Counted from the first letter of the stretch, positions 49,291-58,529 are shown. The stretch: 64,000 bases of DNA from Acidobacteriota bacterium (GCA_033549365.1 JAWSUF010000001.1:434001-498000), one strand, 5' to 3'. The notes: a model not told the origin generated them from the sequence alone. Made by a program: numbers and translations.

Positions 49291-52095
49291 CTATCGCATA
49301 AATTGAAAGGCTTCGACTTTGAGGGCTCCCCTCTCCACCATTTTGCCGACCCGGAGTTCGACCGAGTATTCGCCCGGCTTGACCGGCGCCTTGCTTCCTT
49401 CCGGGATGAGGTCCCATTCCACGATGTTCATGCCCATAACGGCTTGAACGTTCAGGCTCTTGACCAAGGCTCCGGCCTGATCCTTGACCATGATCGTCGC
49501 CGGTCCCGCGGCGGAGGCCCAGAATTCGATCCGGGCTCTTCCCGGAGCGCCGAAATACTGCGGCACAATCCGGGTTTCCGGGATCGGGTAGAGATGAGCC
49601 TCTTTCTTCAGCACTTCGGGCGTCAACTTCTGGATTTTTTCGACGGGCATGACGAAGACGCCGCGGCCGTGCGTCCCGATGATCAGGTCTTTTTCCCTGG
49701 GATGGATGCGCATGTCATAGACGGCCTGGACGGGCAGGTTGCATCTCAGGGAATGCCATGTCCGTCCCCTGTCGAGACTGACATAAGCGGTCAGGTCCGT
49801 CCCCAGGTAGAGCACGTTTTCGTTTTCGAGATCCTCCCGGATGACATTTACGCCCTCCTCGGGGAGATTGCCCTCGATCGAGGTCCAGGTTGCACCGTAA
49901 TCTTCCGATGAAAAGACGTAGGTTCGGAAATCGTCCTCGCGGTACCCGATCATGGTCAGGTAGACGCGTCCGGGAGCGAAACGGGAGGCTTCGATCCGGG
50001 TAACCCATTTCTTCGGCAGGCCTTCGATGATGCTGTCCCAGGATTTGCCCATGTTTTTCGTCACCCAGACGTTTCCGTCGTCCGTTCCGGCATAGATGAC
50101 CTCGGGGGTCAGGGGCGACTCGTCGAGGGCCGTGATGGTGGCGAAAGGCACATTCCCGTCAATGTTCTTCCGATCGGTCAGGTCGGGAGAGATCTCGATC
50201 CAGTTGTCTCCCCGGTCGACACTCTTCAGAATCTTGTTCGCCCCCAGAATGAGGGTATAAGGATTGTGCCGTGAAATCATGAACGGCGTGAGCCAGTTGA
50301 ACCTGTAGGGAGGCTGGACGGTCTTCAAATCGGGACGAATGCTTTGACCCCGGCTTTCCTCGGCCAGGTTGAGGCGGAAGATACTGCCGAACTGAAAGGC
50401 CGCATAAACCGTGTCGGGATCCTGAAGATCGGGCTGAACGAAGGCGCCGTCACCGCCCAGGATCATCCGCCACTGTTTGTCCCTCCGTCCGAAGACGAAA
50501 TCGCTGGGACCCATATTGACACCGTTGTCCTGAAGGCCGGTGTAAATATTGTAAGGAGTCTGCATGTCGAAAGCGACGGTGTAGCATTGGGCCAGAGGGA
50601 TGTTGTTGATTTTCTGAAAGGTTCGTCCGGCATCGTAGGAGACGTTCAAACCGCCGTCGTTCCCCAACCAGAGGACATCCGGGTCGTTGGGGTCGATCCA
50701 CAGGGCGTGGTGGTCGGGATGGACATCGAACAGGCCGGTGCCGTAGCTTCCGCCGGCTTCGGGGATTTCCTTGAAGGTCCGGCCTCCGTCGGTCGATTTC
50801 ATGGCCGGGACACCCAGAATATAGACGGTGTTCTCGTCTTTGGGATCGACGGCCATTTTGCCGAAATAATAGCCGTAGGTATGGACGATTCCGGCCGGGA
50901 GGTCCTCCTCATGGGTCCGTTTCCAGCTCTCGCCGCCGTCATCGCTTCTGTAAACCTCGGCTCCCTTGACCTGGGCGGCGAAGAGGGCGGCGTTGGCCCC
51001 GCCGATCAGGATATCGGCCAGGTCCGGAAGCGTGATCTCACCGTTCCGAACGGCTTCCTTGACGGCCTTGGCGGTGAAGACACGTGGGGCGCCCGAGGAT
51101 CGGAGAAGGGACTCCAGGCGGGCGTCCTCGATCTTCAGGAATGCCTCAACATCCATCGTTTTCAGGCTTTCCGCCGTAAGATCGGCCGTCCGCCCTTCTC
51201 CCGGCCGCCGGGCCACGGGCCGAGGAGCCTGGTTATCATGAAAGGCGTAAACGATATCGGGATTCGACCGGCTGAATCTCAGGCCGATCCGGCCGACATG
51301 TTCGCCCTGGGGAAACCCCTCGACGACTTTGCGCCAGGTTTTCCCGCCGTCCGTCGTCTTGTAGATCGCGCTCTCCTCCCCGCTTCCGGTGAAATGCCAG
51401 GCCTTCCGGTCTCTTTCCCAGGCGGCGGCCAACAGGATTTCGGGGTTCTTCGGGTGCATGGCCAGATCGATGACGCCCGTCCGCGGCGAAACATAGAGGA
51501 TTTTCTCCCAGGTTTTTCCGCCGTCCGTCGTCTTGAAGACACCCCGCTCCTCGTTTTCCGTATAGAGACGGCCGATCGCGGCGACATAAACGATTTCGGT
51601 ATCTTCGGGATGGATGAGGACTTCACCGATGTGCTGAGTGTCGGCCAGCCCCATATGAGTCCAGGATTTGCCGCCGTCCGTGCTCTTATAGACGCCGGTT
51701 CCGGCATAGGAGCTTCTTGAAGAGTTTTCCTCGCCCGTTCCGGCCCAGATCAGATTTTTATCCTTTTCCGAAACGGCGATATCACCGAACCCAACGGCCG
51801 GCTGGTTTTCGAAAAGCGGCGTCCAGGTGGTTCCCCTGTTTTCCGTGAGCCAAAGCCCACCGGACGCTGCGGCGACAAGGATCCGATGGGGATCGGAAGC
51901 CCAGCCTGCGATGTCACAGATGCGGCCGCCCATGAAATAGGGGCCGACGCTCCGCCATTCGAGCGCCCGGAACGGACTCTCGGCCTGCATGGCCGTATGC
52001 CGGGAGAAGGACTGGAATCTTTCCTCCGGCGTGGTCGCGGCGAAAAGGGACAAGGCAAAAACGAGAACCAGGACTTGAATGACGGCTTTTTTCAT
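49291..52095 (-). CDS. Secreted sortilin/VPS10-type beta-propeller (BNR-like repeat) protein
   Basis: This 934-residue protein has a signal peptide (AVIQVLVLVFALSLFAATT). Many Asp-box repeats follow, such as GVYKSTDGGKSWTHMG, GVFKTTDGGKTWEKIL, IYKTTDGGKTWRKV, KSTDGGRTFKEI and SSEDYGATWTSI, forming one or two large propellers. Near the C-terminus VDRGDNWIEISPDLTDRKN and GTDDGNVWVTKNMGKSWDSI continue the series. Such proteins are often annotated as glycosyl hydrolases or WD40/YVTN proteins, but catalytic residues cannot be named and the role is unknown. The last about 90 residues look like a beta-sandwich/FlgD-like sorting-type domain. Confidence 0.85.
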   Translation of the reverse strand: MKKAVIQVLVLVFALSLFAATTPEERFQSFSRHTAMQAESPFRALEWRSVGPYFMGGRICDIAGWASDPHRILVAAASGGLWLTENRGTTWTPLFENQPAVGFGDIAVSEKDKNLIWAGTGEENSSRSSYAGTGVYKSTDGGKSWTHMGLADTQHIGEVLIHPEDTEIVYVAAIGRLYTENEERGVFKTTDGGKTWEKILYVSPRTGVIDLAMHPKNPEILLAAAWERDRKAWHFTGSGEESAIYKTTDGGKTWRKVVEGFPQGEHVGRIGLRFSRSNPDIVYAFHDNQAPRPVARRPGEGRTADLTAESLKTMDVEAFLKIEDARLESLLRSSGAPRVFTAKAVKEAVRNGEITLPDLADILIGGANAALFAAQVKGAEVYRSDDGGESWKRTHEEDLPAGIVHTYGYYFGKMAVDPKDENTVYILGVPAMKSTDGGRTFKEIPEAGGSYGTGLFDVHPDHHALWIDPNDPDVLWLGNDGGLNVSYDAGRTFQKINNIPLAQCYTVAFDMQTPYNIYTGLQDNGVNMGPSDFVFGRRDKQWRMILGGDGAFVQPDLQDPDTVYAAFQFGSIFRLNLAEESRGQSIRPDLKTVQPPYRFNWLTPFMISRHNPYTLILGANKILKSVDRGDNWIEISPDLTDRKNIDGNVPFATITALDESPLTPEVIYAGTDDGNVWVTKNMGKSWDSIIEGLPKKWVTRIEASRFAPGRVYLTMIGYREDDFRTYVFSSEDYGATWTSIEGNLPEEGVNVIREDLENENVLYLGTDLTAYVSLDRGRTWHSLRCNLPVQAVYDMRIHPREKDLIIGTHGRGVFVMPVEKIQKLTPEVLKKEAHLYPIPETRIVPQYFGAPGRARIEFWASAAGPATIMVKDQAGALVKSLNVQAVMGMNIVEWDLIPEGSKAPVKPGEYSVELRVGKMVERGALKVEAFQFMR

Positions 52096-52112
52096 ATGGC
52101 ACCTCCAGGGAA

Positions 52113-52141
52113 ATTATAACCGGCCCGCACGGATTTGTCAT
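52113..52141 (-). promoter_or_regulatory. Promoter of the propeller gene
   Basis: Minus strand ATGACA (52136-52141), a 17-nt spacer and consensus TATAAT (52113-52118), 17 nt before the ATG. Confidence 0.6.
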
Positions 52142-52218
52142 CGAAAACCGGCAACCTGGAGGGTCGATATTTGCGTTTTTTTCGCCGCTGAGGCATTCTT
52201 AAAGGGTAAAGGAACAAC

Positions 52219-52818
52219 ATGTTTGAACACGCCTTCAATTCCCCGGTTTTCCAATGGATCATCCTGCCCCTTTTGATTTTCTGCGCCCGCATCATCGACG
52301 TTTCCCTGGGCACGCTGCGGATCATCTTCATTTCCCGGGACAAGCGGTTCCTTGCGCCCCTCATGGGATTCTTTGAAGTCCTGATCTGGCTCCTGGCCAT
52401 CAGCCAGATTTTCAAGAATCTCACCAATCCCCTGTGCTATATCGCCTATGCGGCCGGATTCGCCGGAGGCAATTTCATCGGGATGGCCATCGAGAACAGA
52501 CTGGCCATCGGCACCCAGGTCGTCCGCGTCATCGCCAAATCCGGCGCCGAGGACATGATCGCCAAGTTGAAATCCAGAGGGTACGGATTGACCATTCTCG
52601 AAGGAGAAGGCGCGGTGGGGCCCGTCACGGTGCTGTTCACCATCATCAAAAGGAAGGATCTGCCCGAGCTCATCGAAATCATCCACAGCGTCAACCCCAA
52701 GGCATTCTACACCGTCGAGGATGTCCGAAGAGCCCGCGAGGGCGTTTTTCCCACGGCGCCGCCGAGCGGCCGCACGGGCATTCTGAATCGCTTGCTTATG
52801 GTGCGCAAAGGAAAGTAG
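52219..52818 (+). CDS. DUF2179/UPF0316 membrane protein
   Basis: This 199-residue protein has three membrane helices in the first 95 residues, with IIDVSLGTLRIIFISRDKR. A cytoplasmic DUF2179 domain follows (VVRVIAKSGAEDMIAKLKSRGYGLTILEGEG, VTVLFTIIKRKDLPELIEII, NPKAFYTVEDV). The family is widespread and uncharacterised; its soluble domain resembles that of YitT-type proteins. It overlaps the convergent downstream gene by 23 nt. Confidence 0.88.
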   Translation: MFEHAFNSPVFQWIILPLLIFCARIIDVSLGTLRIIFISRDKRFLAPLMGFFEVLIWLLAISQIFKNLTNPLCYIAYAAGFAGGNFIGMAIENRLAIGTQVVRVIAKSGAEDMIAKLKSRGYGLTILEGEGAVGPVTVLFTIIKRKDLPELIEIIHSVNPKAFYTVEDVRRAREGVFPTAPPSGRTGILNRLLMVRKGK

Positions 52819-54193
52819 ACGAAGCCCAGCGAATGACCTCGACTCCGATCACGAACCGGACGCGACTCTGTCCGGAATCATTCCGAAACCAGCGCCTTTC
52901 GATCCCGGCGTAGGGCCGGATTTTCACAGGTCCACCGACTTCACCGAAGACCCGGATTCTCGTTTCCCGTTTCGTTGAATCGTATTCTCCTGAAACATCG
53001 ACTCCGAAATCGACCGGCTTTTCGACTGTGTTCAGGCCCAGGTGGAGAGCGGCTTCAAAATCCCTGTGGACATTCCATCCGCCCCGGACTTCGAACCGCA
53101 GAGGGCGGCCGAGCCGATTAAAATGCGACTGATTCCTCAGTCCAAGGCCAAACCCCAGGTCCACGGCCCCTTCCGTGGAGGTATCGAGGGGCATCTCCAC
53201 ATCGAGACGCCCGTATCCGAAACCATAGAGACCGGGAACAGCCCGCCTCTCATAAACAAGGGACAGCGGATAACGCATGGAATCGGGCCGGAAACGGCCG
53301 AGGAACGAGTTGCCCTTGAGTACGGGAATCCGAGTTTCGATCTGGAGAAGAAAACGCCGGTCGGGCCGGTTGAACAGGATCAATCCAACAGCGGGGACGG
53401 CCTTGACTTTGTGAATCCCGTCCCCGGGAAAGGCCTGAAGCCGGAGATGCTGATGCTCGAATAGAGCGTCTTCAAGACCGTCCGATTTGAAACGAAGGCC
53501 GGCATAGGTCATGTTGCGGTCTTTGTAGGTCCTGGCATTGCGGACGAAGAGGTCGACGTTGTCGTTGAGAGCGGCTGAGAGTTCCGCTTCGTGGAGAAGG
53601 GTTTGAAAATTGACAAGCCGGGCTTCCCCGGAGAGAGAAAATTCCGAACCCAAAATCCTCGGCCAAGCGCCGTGGATATGAGCCAGGCTGCGATATCCTC
53701 CGGTTTTGCCGAGATAGGTTCCCAGCCCCAGGCCGGCCGTGACATGATCGGACGCGAAGCGGATGCGGGCTATCAGTTCGTTGATGTCGAAGATGACGGG
53801 ATTGGGACGCGAGGTAACATGGCGGCAAAAATGAATGAGATCGCCCTCGAGAAAAAAGCCCCGGCCGACCGGAGAACTCCAGCCGGTTTTGATCCGGAAA
53901 TCGATCTCTCCCTGGAGGCGGCTGTTCGTTTTCTGGTCGAAGCGGATGTCCAGATGCCAAAAGGACGATCCGGCGGGAAAGGTCAATTCAACGGTGGGCC
54001 GGAAAAATCGACGGGCAAAACGATCGGCACCGATCTCGACTTCGGAACGGATGCGGGGCACGGCGGACGTCTCTTCGGATCCGGTGACCGGAACGGGATG
54101 AGCCAGGGTCACCGCAGCGGCAAGACATAGAATTACGGTCATGGCGGCGGCCGGGCGACCGGCTGTTTTTATGTTGCGCTCTCCGTTTTTCAT
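52796..54193 (-). CDS. Putative outer-membrane beta-barrel protein, unknown function
   Basis: This 465-residue protein has a signal-like segment (MTVILCLAAAVTLAHPVPVTG). A chain rich in alternating polar/hydrophobic strands with aromatic ends follows, such as SSFWHLDIRFDQKTNSRLQGEIDFRI and HLRLQAFPGDGIHKVKAVPAVGLILFN, and it ends VRFVIGVEVIRW. It looks like a beta-barrel envelope protein, but no family is recognised. ATG 54193 is used; GTG 54211 is possible. The 3' end overlaps the convergent DUF2179 gene. Confidence 0.6.
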   Translation of the reverse strand: MKNGERNIKTAGRPAAAMTVILCLAAAVTLAHPVPVTGSEETSAVPRIRSEVEIGADRFARRFFRPTVELTFPAGSSFWHLDIRFDQKTNSRLQGEIDFRIKTGWSSPVGRGFFLEGDLIHFCRHVTSRPNPVIFDINELIARIRFASDHVTAGLGLGTYLGKTGGYRSLAHIHGAWPRILGSEFSLSGEARLVNFQTLLHEAELSAALNDNVDLFVRNARTYKDRNMTYAGLRFKSDGLEDALFEHQHLRLQAFPGDGIHKVKAVPAVGLILFNRPDRRFLLQIETRIPVLKGNSFLGRFRPDSMRYPLSLVYERRAVPGLYGFGYGRLDVEMPLDTSTEGAVDLGFGLGLRNQSHFNRLGRPLRFEVRGGWNVHRDFEAALHLGLNTVEKPVDFGVDVSGEYDSTKRETRIRVFGEVGGPVKIRPYAGIERRWFRNDSGQSRVRFVIGVEVIRWASSTFLCAP

Positions 54194-54256
54194 GGAAGAC
54201 CCATGATACACGATGGCGCAACCCCGGCCAAAAGGCGTCCCAATAAAACGGCGGGA

Positions 54257-55720
54257 TCAGTTTCCCTGTCTGTGGATCGTCATGCCCAGGGCTTCGACCG
54301 CCTTCGGAGAGGGGAAAGATTCCCGGAAAATCCGGTAATAGAAGAGATCCTCCTTGGACGGAAGAACAAGCCCGGGGGCGATCTCCTTTTCCGCGGCAAA
54401 CGCTTCATCGCTGATCCGCGTTTCGGCGACTTCGGCCAATTTGTCGCCGATACCCGAACCCGACCAGAATTTCTCCTTCGGCCGCATCCGAATCTCCTCG
54501 GGGAGGCGGCCTTCCAAAGCCTTCCGGAGGATCCATTTTTCGGTGCTGCCGCTTTCATGGATCTTCCATTTCATCGGAATGGCGTTGGCGTAAGCCGTGA
54601 CATCCGGATCGAGAAAACAGGTCCGTGCCCTTGTGCCATGGGCGGAGGCCATCCGGTCGACGCGCTGAAGCGCCGTGTTCGAAAGCGCCGCCTGTGCCTG
54701 AGCCAAAGCGGCCGGGATCTCGTCTCCCGAGAGGGCTTTGAGATAGCTGTAACCCGCGAAAAGTTCGTCGCCGCCCTCGCCGGAAAGAACAGCCTTGACA
54801 TGCCGGGAGGCCAGTTCGGCCACAAGGAAATTGGCCAGAGAACTCCGGACAAGCGGTGCATCGAAAGATTCGAGATGATAAATGACGCGGGGCAGAATTT
54901 TCAGCAGATCGTCGACGCCGTAGAGAACCTCAAAGTGCCGCGTGCCCAGGTATTCCGCCGTCTTCCGGGCGAAAGCGAGGTCGGGAGCGCCAACCATTCC
55001 GGCGGAAAATGTTAGAAGAGGCGAACGATAGCGGGAGGCGAGAGCGGCCATGGTCGCCGAATCGAGGCCTCCGCTCAGCCAGCTTCCGAGAGGTTGATCG
55101 CCGGCCGCTCGAATTTCCACAGCCCGTTCCAAACGCTGGAGGAGGGCCGAGGCAATGGAACCGGCATCTTCCGGAACTGCGGAATCCAGGGGCTTGACCT
55201 CAAAAGCTTGAAGCTCGCCGTCGAAAATATGGCCGGGAGGAAGGGCCTGGATTTCCCCGGTCGCTTTTTGCAGCGCTTTCATCTCTGAGGCAAAACACAG
55301 CCGGCCTTCCCGGTAACCATAGTAGAGGGGCGCCTGGCCCATGGCGTCGCGGGCCAGAAGGATTCGGTCACCGTCACGGATAACCAGGGCAAACGGTCCG
55401 TTCAGGCGTCCGACAAAACCCGGGCCTTCGTTTTCGTAAAGTTTCAAAAGGAGGTCTTCATCCGAAACGGCCTCGACATTCGCTTCAGACCGAAGCGCCT
55501 CAAAATTATAGAGTTCCCCGTCCCAGACAACGGACTTTCCATTTCGGCTCAAAGGTTCAACCGCGGCATTCGGCCCGGCGGATAGCGCGATCATGCCGAA
55601 GGCAAAGTCGTCTTCAGCCAGCACTCGGCAACCGTCGGGACCGCGGTGGGTCATGGTGTCCAGCATGGCGAGGACGAGCGTTCCCGCGTCCTTCCTGTCA
55701 ACTCCTGCGATTCCGGCCAT
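54257..55720 (-). CDS. Asparagine-synthase-like ATP-dependent ligase without catalytic cysteine
   Basis: This 487-residue protein has the two domains of AsnB. The N-terminal glutaminase-type domain starts MAGIAGVDR, where active enzymes have MCGIxG, so the nucleophile Cys2 is Ala. The usual NGEIYN is DGELYN, while THRGPDG is kept. The synthetase domain has the PP-loop SWLSGGLDSATMAAL and SGEGGDELFAGY, so ATP chemistry is probably intact. It may use free ammonia or another amine, possibly to amidate a product of the two upstream genes. It starts 3 bases after a 15-codon ORF that carries the only good Shine-Dalgarno. Confidence 0.85.
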   Translation of the reverse strand: MAGIAGVDRKDAGTLVLAMLDTMTHRGPDGCRVLAEDDFAFGMIALSAGPNAAVEPLSRNGKSVVWDGELYNFEALRSEANVEAVSDEDLLLKLYENEGPGFVGRLNGPFALVIRDGDRILLARDAMGQAPLYYGYREGRLCFASEMKALQKATGEIQALPPGHIFDGELQAFEVKPLDSAVPEDAGSIASALLQRLERAVEIRAAGDQPLGSWLSGGLDSATMAALASRYRSPLLTFSAGMVGAPDLAFARKTAEYLGTRHFEVLYGVDDLLKILPRVIYHLESFDAPLVRSSLANFLVAELASRHVKAVLSGEGGDELFAGYSYLKALSGDEIPAALAQAQAALSNTALQRVDRMASAHGTRARTCFLDPDVTAYANAIPMKWKIHESGSTEKWILRKALEGRLPEEIRMRPKEKFWSGSGIGDKLAEVAETRISDEAFAAEKEIAPGLVLPSKEDLFYYRIFRESFPSPKAVEALGMTIHRQGN

Positions 55721-55723
55721 GGT

Positions 55724-55771
55724 TCAGAACCGCGGCCTTTCGGTATTTTTTTCGATTTCGTTATGTTTCAT
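55724..55771 (-). CDS. 15-codon ORF between the mutase-like and AsnB-like genes
   Basis: ATG 55771 overlaps the stop of the upstream gene (ATGA) and follows AAGGAG at good spacing. It encodes MKHNEIEKNTERPRF, then TGA-ACC-ATG leads in the same frame into the AsnB-like gene. It may serve only to carry ribosomes to the next start, be a peptide substrate, or be a remnant of an N-terminal extension cut by a stop. Confidence 0.4.
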   Translation of the reverse strand: MKHNEIEKNTERPRF

Positions 55772-57411
55772 GATTTCTCCTTTTGCAAGGCGGCCAACCG
55801 TTCTCTCTCGGCCATCGATTCACCCGTTTGGGGATCGACGGCCCGGCAGGCGCCGTCGACAATGCGGGTGACGACACGGCCTCGGGCGTAACGGTGGCCT
55901 TTGAAGTGAGGCGTGTCCAGAATCCCTTTTTCAACCGCACCGGCGATCACTTCGGGATCCGTCCACGGATCTCCTGCGCCTGAACGCCCAAGATCCTTCA
56001 AGTCTTCGAGAAGAATCCCGGCTTCGGCGATCAATTCGGCCTTTCTTTCCTGAACCCGGGGATCGCAGGCCGGGTCGGGAAGACCGAGCAGGCAGAGTTC
56101 CAAAGCGCCGCGGGCAATTTTGCAGCTTTCGATGAGTTCGTCGGCCGTCACGGCGTGATCCCCCTCGCTGAATCCGACCACATGGAAAATATGAGGTGCG
56201 AGGGACATGCTGACGGCCCCGGATGCGGCCAGGTGCCCCTTGGCGGCTGAAAAATCGGCCGGCATGCTCGAAAGCCCGGCCCGGACTTCCCGGAAGACGG
56301 TGAAGTTCTCGTCGGCCAGACCCTCGATCAGTTCGATCTTGGCCAGCATCTTGGCCAGGTCCATGGCCGGAGAAGTCCCGGCCGGTGTATTGAACATGTA
56401 TTGCGACACGTAGTTTCGAACGCCCGCCGCCTTGGCATTGTAGGCGGCCAGAAAAGCCATGGTCACGGCCAGGGCATCATGGGCGTTCCGCAGGCTCCAT
56501 TGATGCGATTCATTGACCTCGACCGGAGTCCCCTTTTCAGCATACCAGCGGATGACCCGGAGGTTTTCGGCCATGGCCTCCCTGAGGGGGCGGGTCGACC
56601 GGCCGTCGAGATCGCTGTACCAGCACAGGGGAATGGCCGCCCAGGCGATATGGATTGTCCGCAGGCTCATCTCCGCCCACTTGTCGAGATCGCGCGTCCC
56701 GCTGTAACAACGGACAAGCGGGAAATTGCCTCGGCGCGTTGCGGCATAAATCGCCTCCAGGTCCTCGGCCCGGCGCAGGGGCACACCGCCCGCCCCGTCC
56801 TGGGCCGGATCCCTATCGGCCGGCCGGAAAAAACTCGCCTGGGCGTTCTGGTCGGGACCAATGGACAGGACGTCCAGCACTCCGGCTTCGGCAATCTTCT
56901 CCACTCCGGCCACGGTTTCTTCCAGCGTCGGCCGCCCGAAATGATGACGGATCAGCGGATAGGGATGGAAACTCCGGATCCGGCCGACCAGATCCGCCGG
57001 ATAGTCTCCGGGACCCGTCTGATGTTTTTCTCCACGGATATAGGACCGGATCTCGTCCAGGGACTCGGTTCCGGTGAAGACGCGTTCGAAAAGGCCCGAT
57101 TGTTCGGCGACGGCGGCCGCCGGCGGCGTGCCGCCGAAAACGCAGCGCAATCCCCCCCGGATCTTATCTTCGAGGAGACCCTTCAATTCCTGAAAAAGCG
57201 GCGCGGCGGCTTCCGGCGTAAGGCGGTAGCTCACAGCAACGATGTCGGGATTGTGCTTTTCCACGGCTTGGGCAAGATCCCGGGGCGGCACGGCCGGACC
57301 CAAAAAGACGGTTTCATGCCCCTCGTCCTCGCACATCCTCAGAAATCCCTGGATGCCCGCGACATGGACGCAGGCGCCCAGGGACGCGCCCAGAACCTTT
57401 GCGGTTTTCAC
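55768..57411 (-). CDS. Cobalamin-binding-domain protein fused to a mutase-like domain
   Basis: This 547-residue protein starts with a flavodoxin-like B12-binding domain of about 130 residues (GASLGACVHVAGIQGFLRMC, then NPDIVAVSYRL and CVFGGTPPA). The usual DxHxxG is CVHVAG: the cobalt-ligating histidine is kept but the aspartate is cysteine. About residues 150-420 (SIGPDQNAQASFFRP, LVRCYSGTRDLDKWAEM, YAEKGTPVEVNESHQWSLR, NYVSQYMFNTPAG) recall the TIM-barrel subunit of glutamate mutase-type enzymes, but I do not recognise the exact family. It may rearrange an amino acid skeleton. It overlaps the opine-type dehydrogenase by 4 nt. Confidence 0.7.
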   Translation of the reverse strand: MKTAKVLGASLGACVHVAGIQGFLRMCEDEGHETVFLGPAVPPRDLAQAVEKHNPDIVAVSYRLTPEAAAPLFQELKGLLEDKIRGGLRCVFGGTPPAAAVAEQSGLFERVFTGTESLDEIRSYIRGEKHQTGPGDYPADLVGRIRSFHPYPLIRHHFGRPTLEETVAGVEKIAEAGVLDVLSIGPDQNAQASFFRPADRDPAQDGAGGVPLRRAEDLEAIYAATRRGNFPLVRCYSGTRDLDKWAEMSLRTIHIAWAAIPLCWYSDLDGRSTRPLREAMAENLRVIRWYAEKGTPVEVNESHQWSLRNAHDALAVTMAFLAAYNAKAAGVRNYVSQYMFNTPAGTSPAMDLAKMLAKIELIEGLADENFTVFREVRAGLSSMPADFSAAKGHLAASGAVSMSLAPHIFHVVGFSEGDHAVTADELIESCKIARGALELCLLGLPDPACDPRVQERKAELIAEAGILLEDLKDLGRSGAGDPWTDPEVIAGAVEKGILDTPHFKGHRYARGRVVTRIVDGACRAVDPQTGESMAERERLAALQKEKS

Positions 57412-58529
57412 GCTCCCGCCTCCTCGCCGAGAGCCAGAATGCGAAGCTCCCGGACGGAAAGGCCGTCAATGCCCAGCCGCTCGACCGTCCGCCCCTCGGT
57501 CATATAGTCACAACTATGGATGACCGAAGCCAGGTGGATGAATGCATCCATCGTCGGTGTGGGGATCTCCAGCATTCGTCCCAGCGAAGCCATCGGAACA
57601 AGGCTCATGGGAATGTCTTCCGTGATGTAGCGGACTCTCAGCGTCTTGGGTGCCTGGATATCGCGATAGCCGGGATTGTCCATCATGGCGTCGTAGAGGT
57701 TTTTTCCGGTCGCATGATAGGCCCTGTAGAGCCACTCCCTTGCCGTCATGGCGTTGATCCCCACGGCCGCAGCCACGGCGACACGCTCCTCGTCCATCCT
57801 CTCCATGATCGTGCAGACTGAAGCGCTGATCCCCTGCATGTAAAACTCAAAATCCACCCGTTCTTCGATCCACGAAGCATTGAGAATGGTGATGGCCGGA
57901 TGGAAGACGGCACCGATATTATCGAAACTCGTCTTGAAGATGTTGGTTCCCGGAACGAACTGGGGGAACGCCAGCCGGACGATCTTGAGAACTTCGGGAA
58001 TCCTGTAGGCGGGGATGGCGGCCAGGGGGACGGAGTTCTTGATGCGAAAGATTTTCGCTTCTCCGGGTCCCAGGGCCCGGGACGCATAGAGAAGGCTCTG
58101 GGTTTCTCCGACAATGACGTCCGCCGTGCAGCCCTCCTGCTTAAGGACCTGTTTGAATTCGAGGGCGCCGAAAGTCCGGCCGGGATTGAGCACGACGACG
58201 TGGCCGTCCCGGAGATGGGGCGCACAGACTTCGGCCATGAAGCGATGTCCCGAGGCGGGGACCACGACCATGAGAATATCTGAGTCTTCAAGAGCTTCGG
58301 CGATTTCGGACGTGGCTTTTCGCACCCGTCCGAATCCCTCGACTTCGCCGCTCAGTGAAATGCCTTCCCGTTCTTGAACGGGCACGATCCTGGCCTCGGT
58401 GCGGTTGAAAAGGTTCACCGTAAAACCCAGGAGAGCCAGATGACCGGCCATAGCCATGCCGCCGTGCCCGGCGCCCAACACACAGAAATTCGGTTTTTTT
58501 CCTTCAAGACAAGACATCAAAATGCTCAT
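57408..58529 (-). CDS. NAD/NADP octopine/nopaline dehydrogenase-family protein
   Basis: This 373-residue protein has an N-terminal Rossmann fold (FCVLGAGHGGMAMAGHLALLGF, VVPASGHRFMAEV) and a C-terminal helical opine-dehydrogenase domain (FDNIGAVFHPAITILNASWIE, AMTAREWLYRAY). Family members reductively couple an amino acid to an alpha-keto acid, as in octopine or opine-type metallophores. ATG 58529 with AAAGGG upstream is preferred over TTG 58535. It leads the three-gene cassette and has a strong promoter 80-110 nt upstream. Confidence 0.85.
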   Translation of the reverse strand: MSILMSCLEGKKPNFCVLGAGHGGMAMAGHLALLGFTVNLFNRTEARIVPVQEREGISLSGEVEGFGRVRKATSEIAEALEDSDILMVVVPASGHRFMAEVCAPHLRDGHVVVLNPGRTFGALEFKQVLKQEGCTADVIVGETQSLLYASRALGPGEAKIFRIKNSVPLAAIPAYRIPEVLKIVRLAFPQFVPGTNIFKTSFDNIGAVFHPAITILNASWIEERVDFEFYMQGISASVCTIMERMDEERVAVAAAVGINAMTAREWLYRAYHATGKNLYDAMMDNPGYRDIQAPKTLRVRYITEDIPMSLVPMASLGRMLEIPTPTMDAFIHLASVIHSCDYMTEGRTVERLGIDGLSVRELRILALGEEAGA

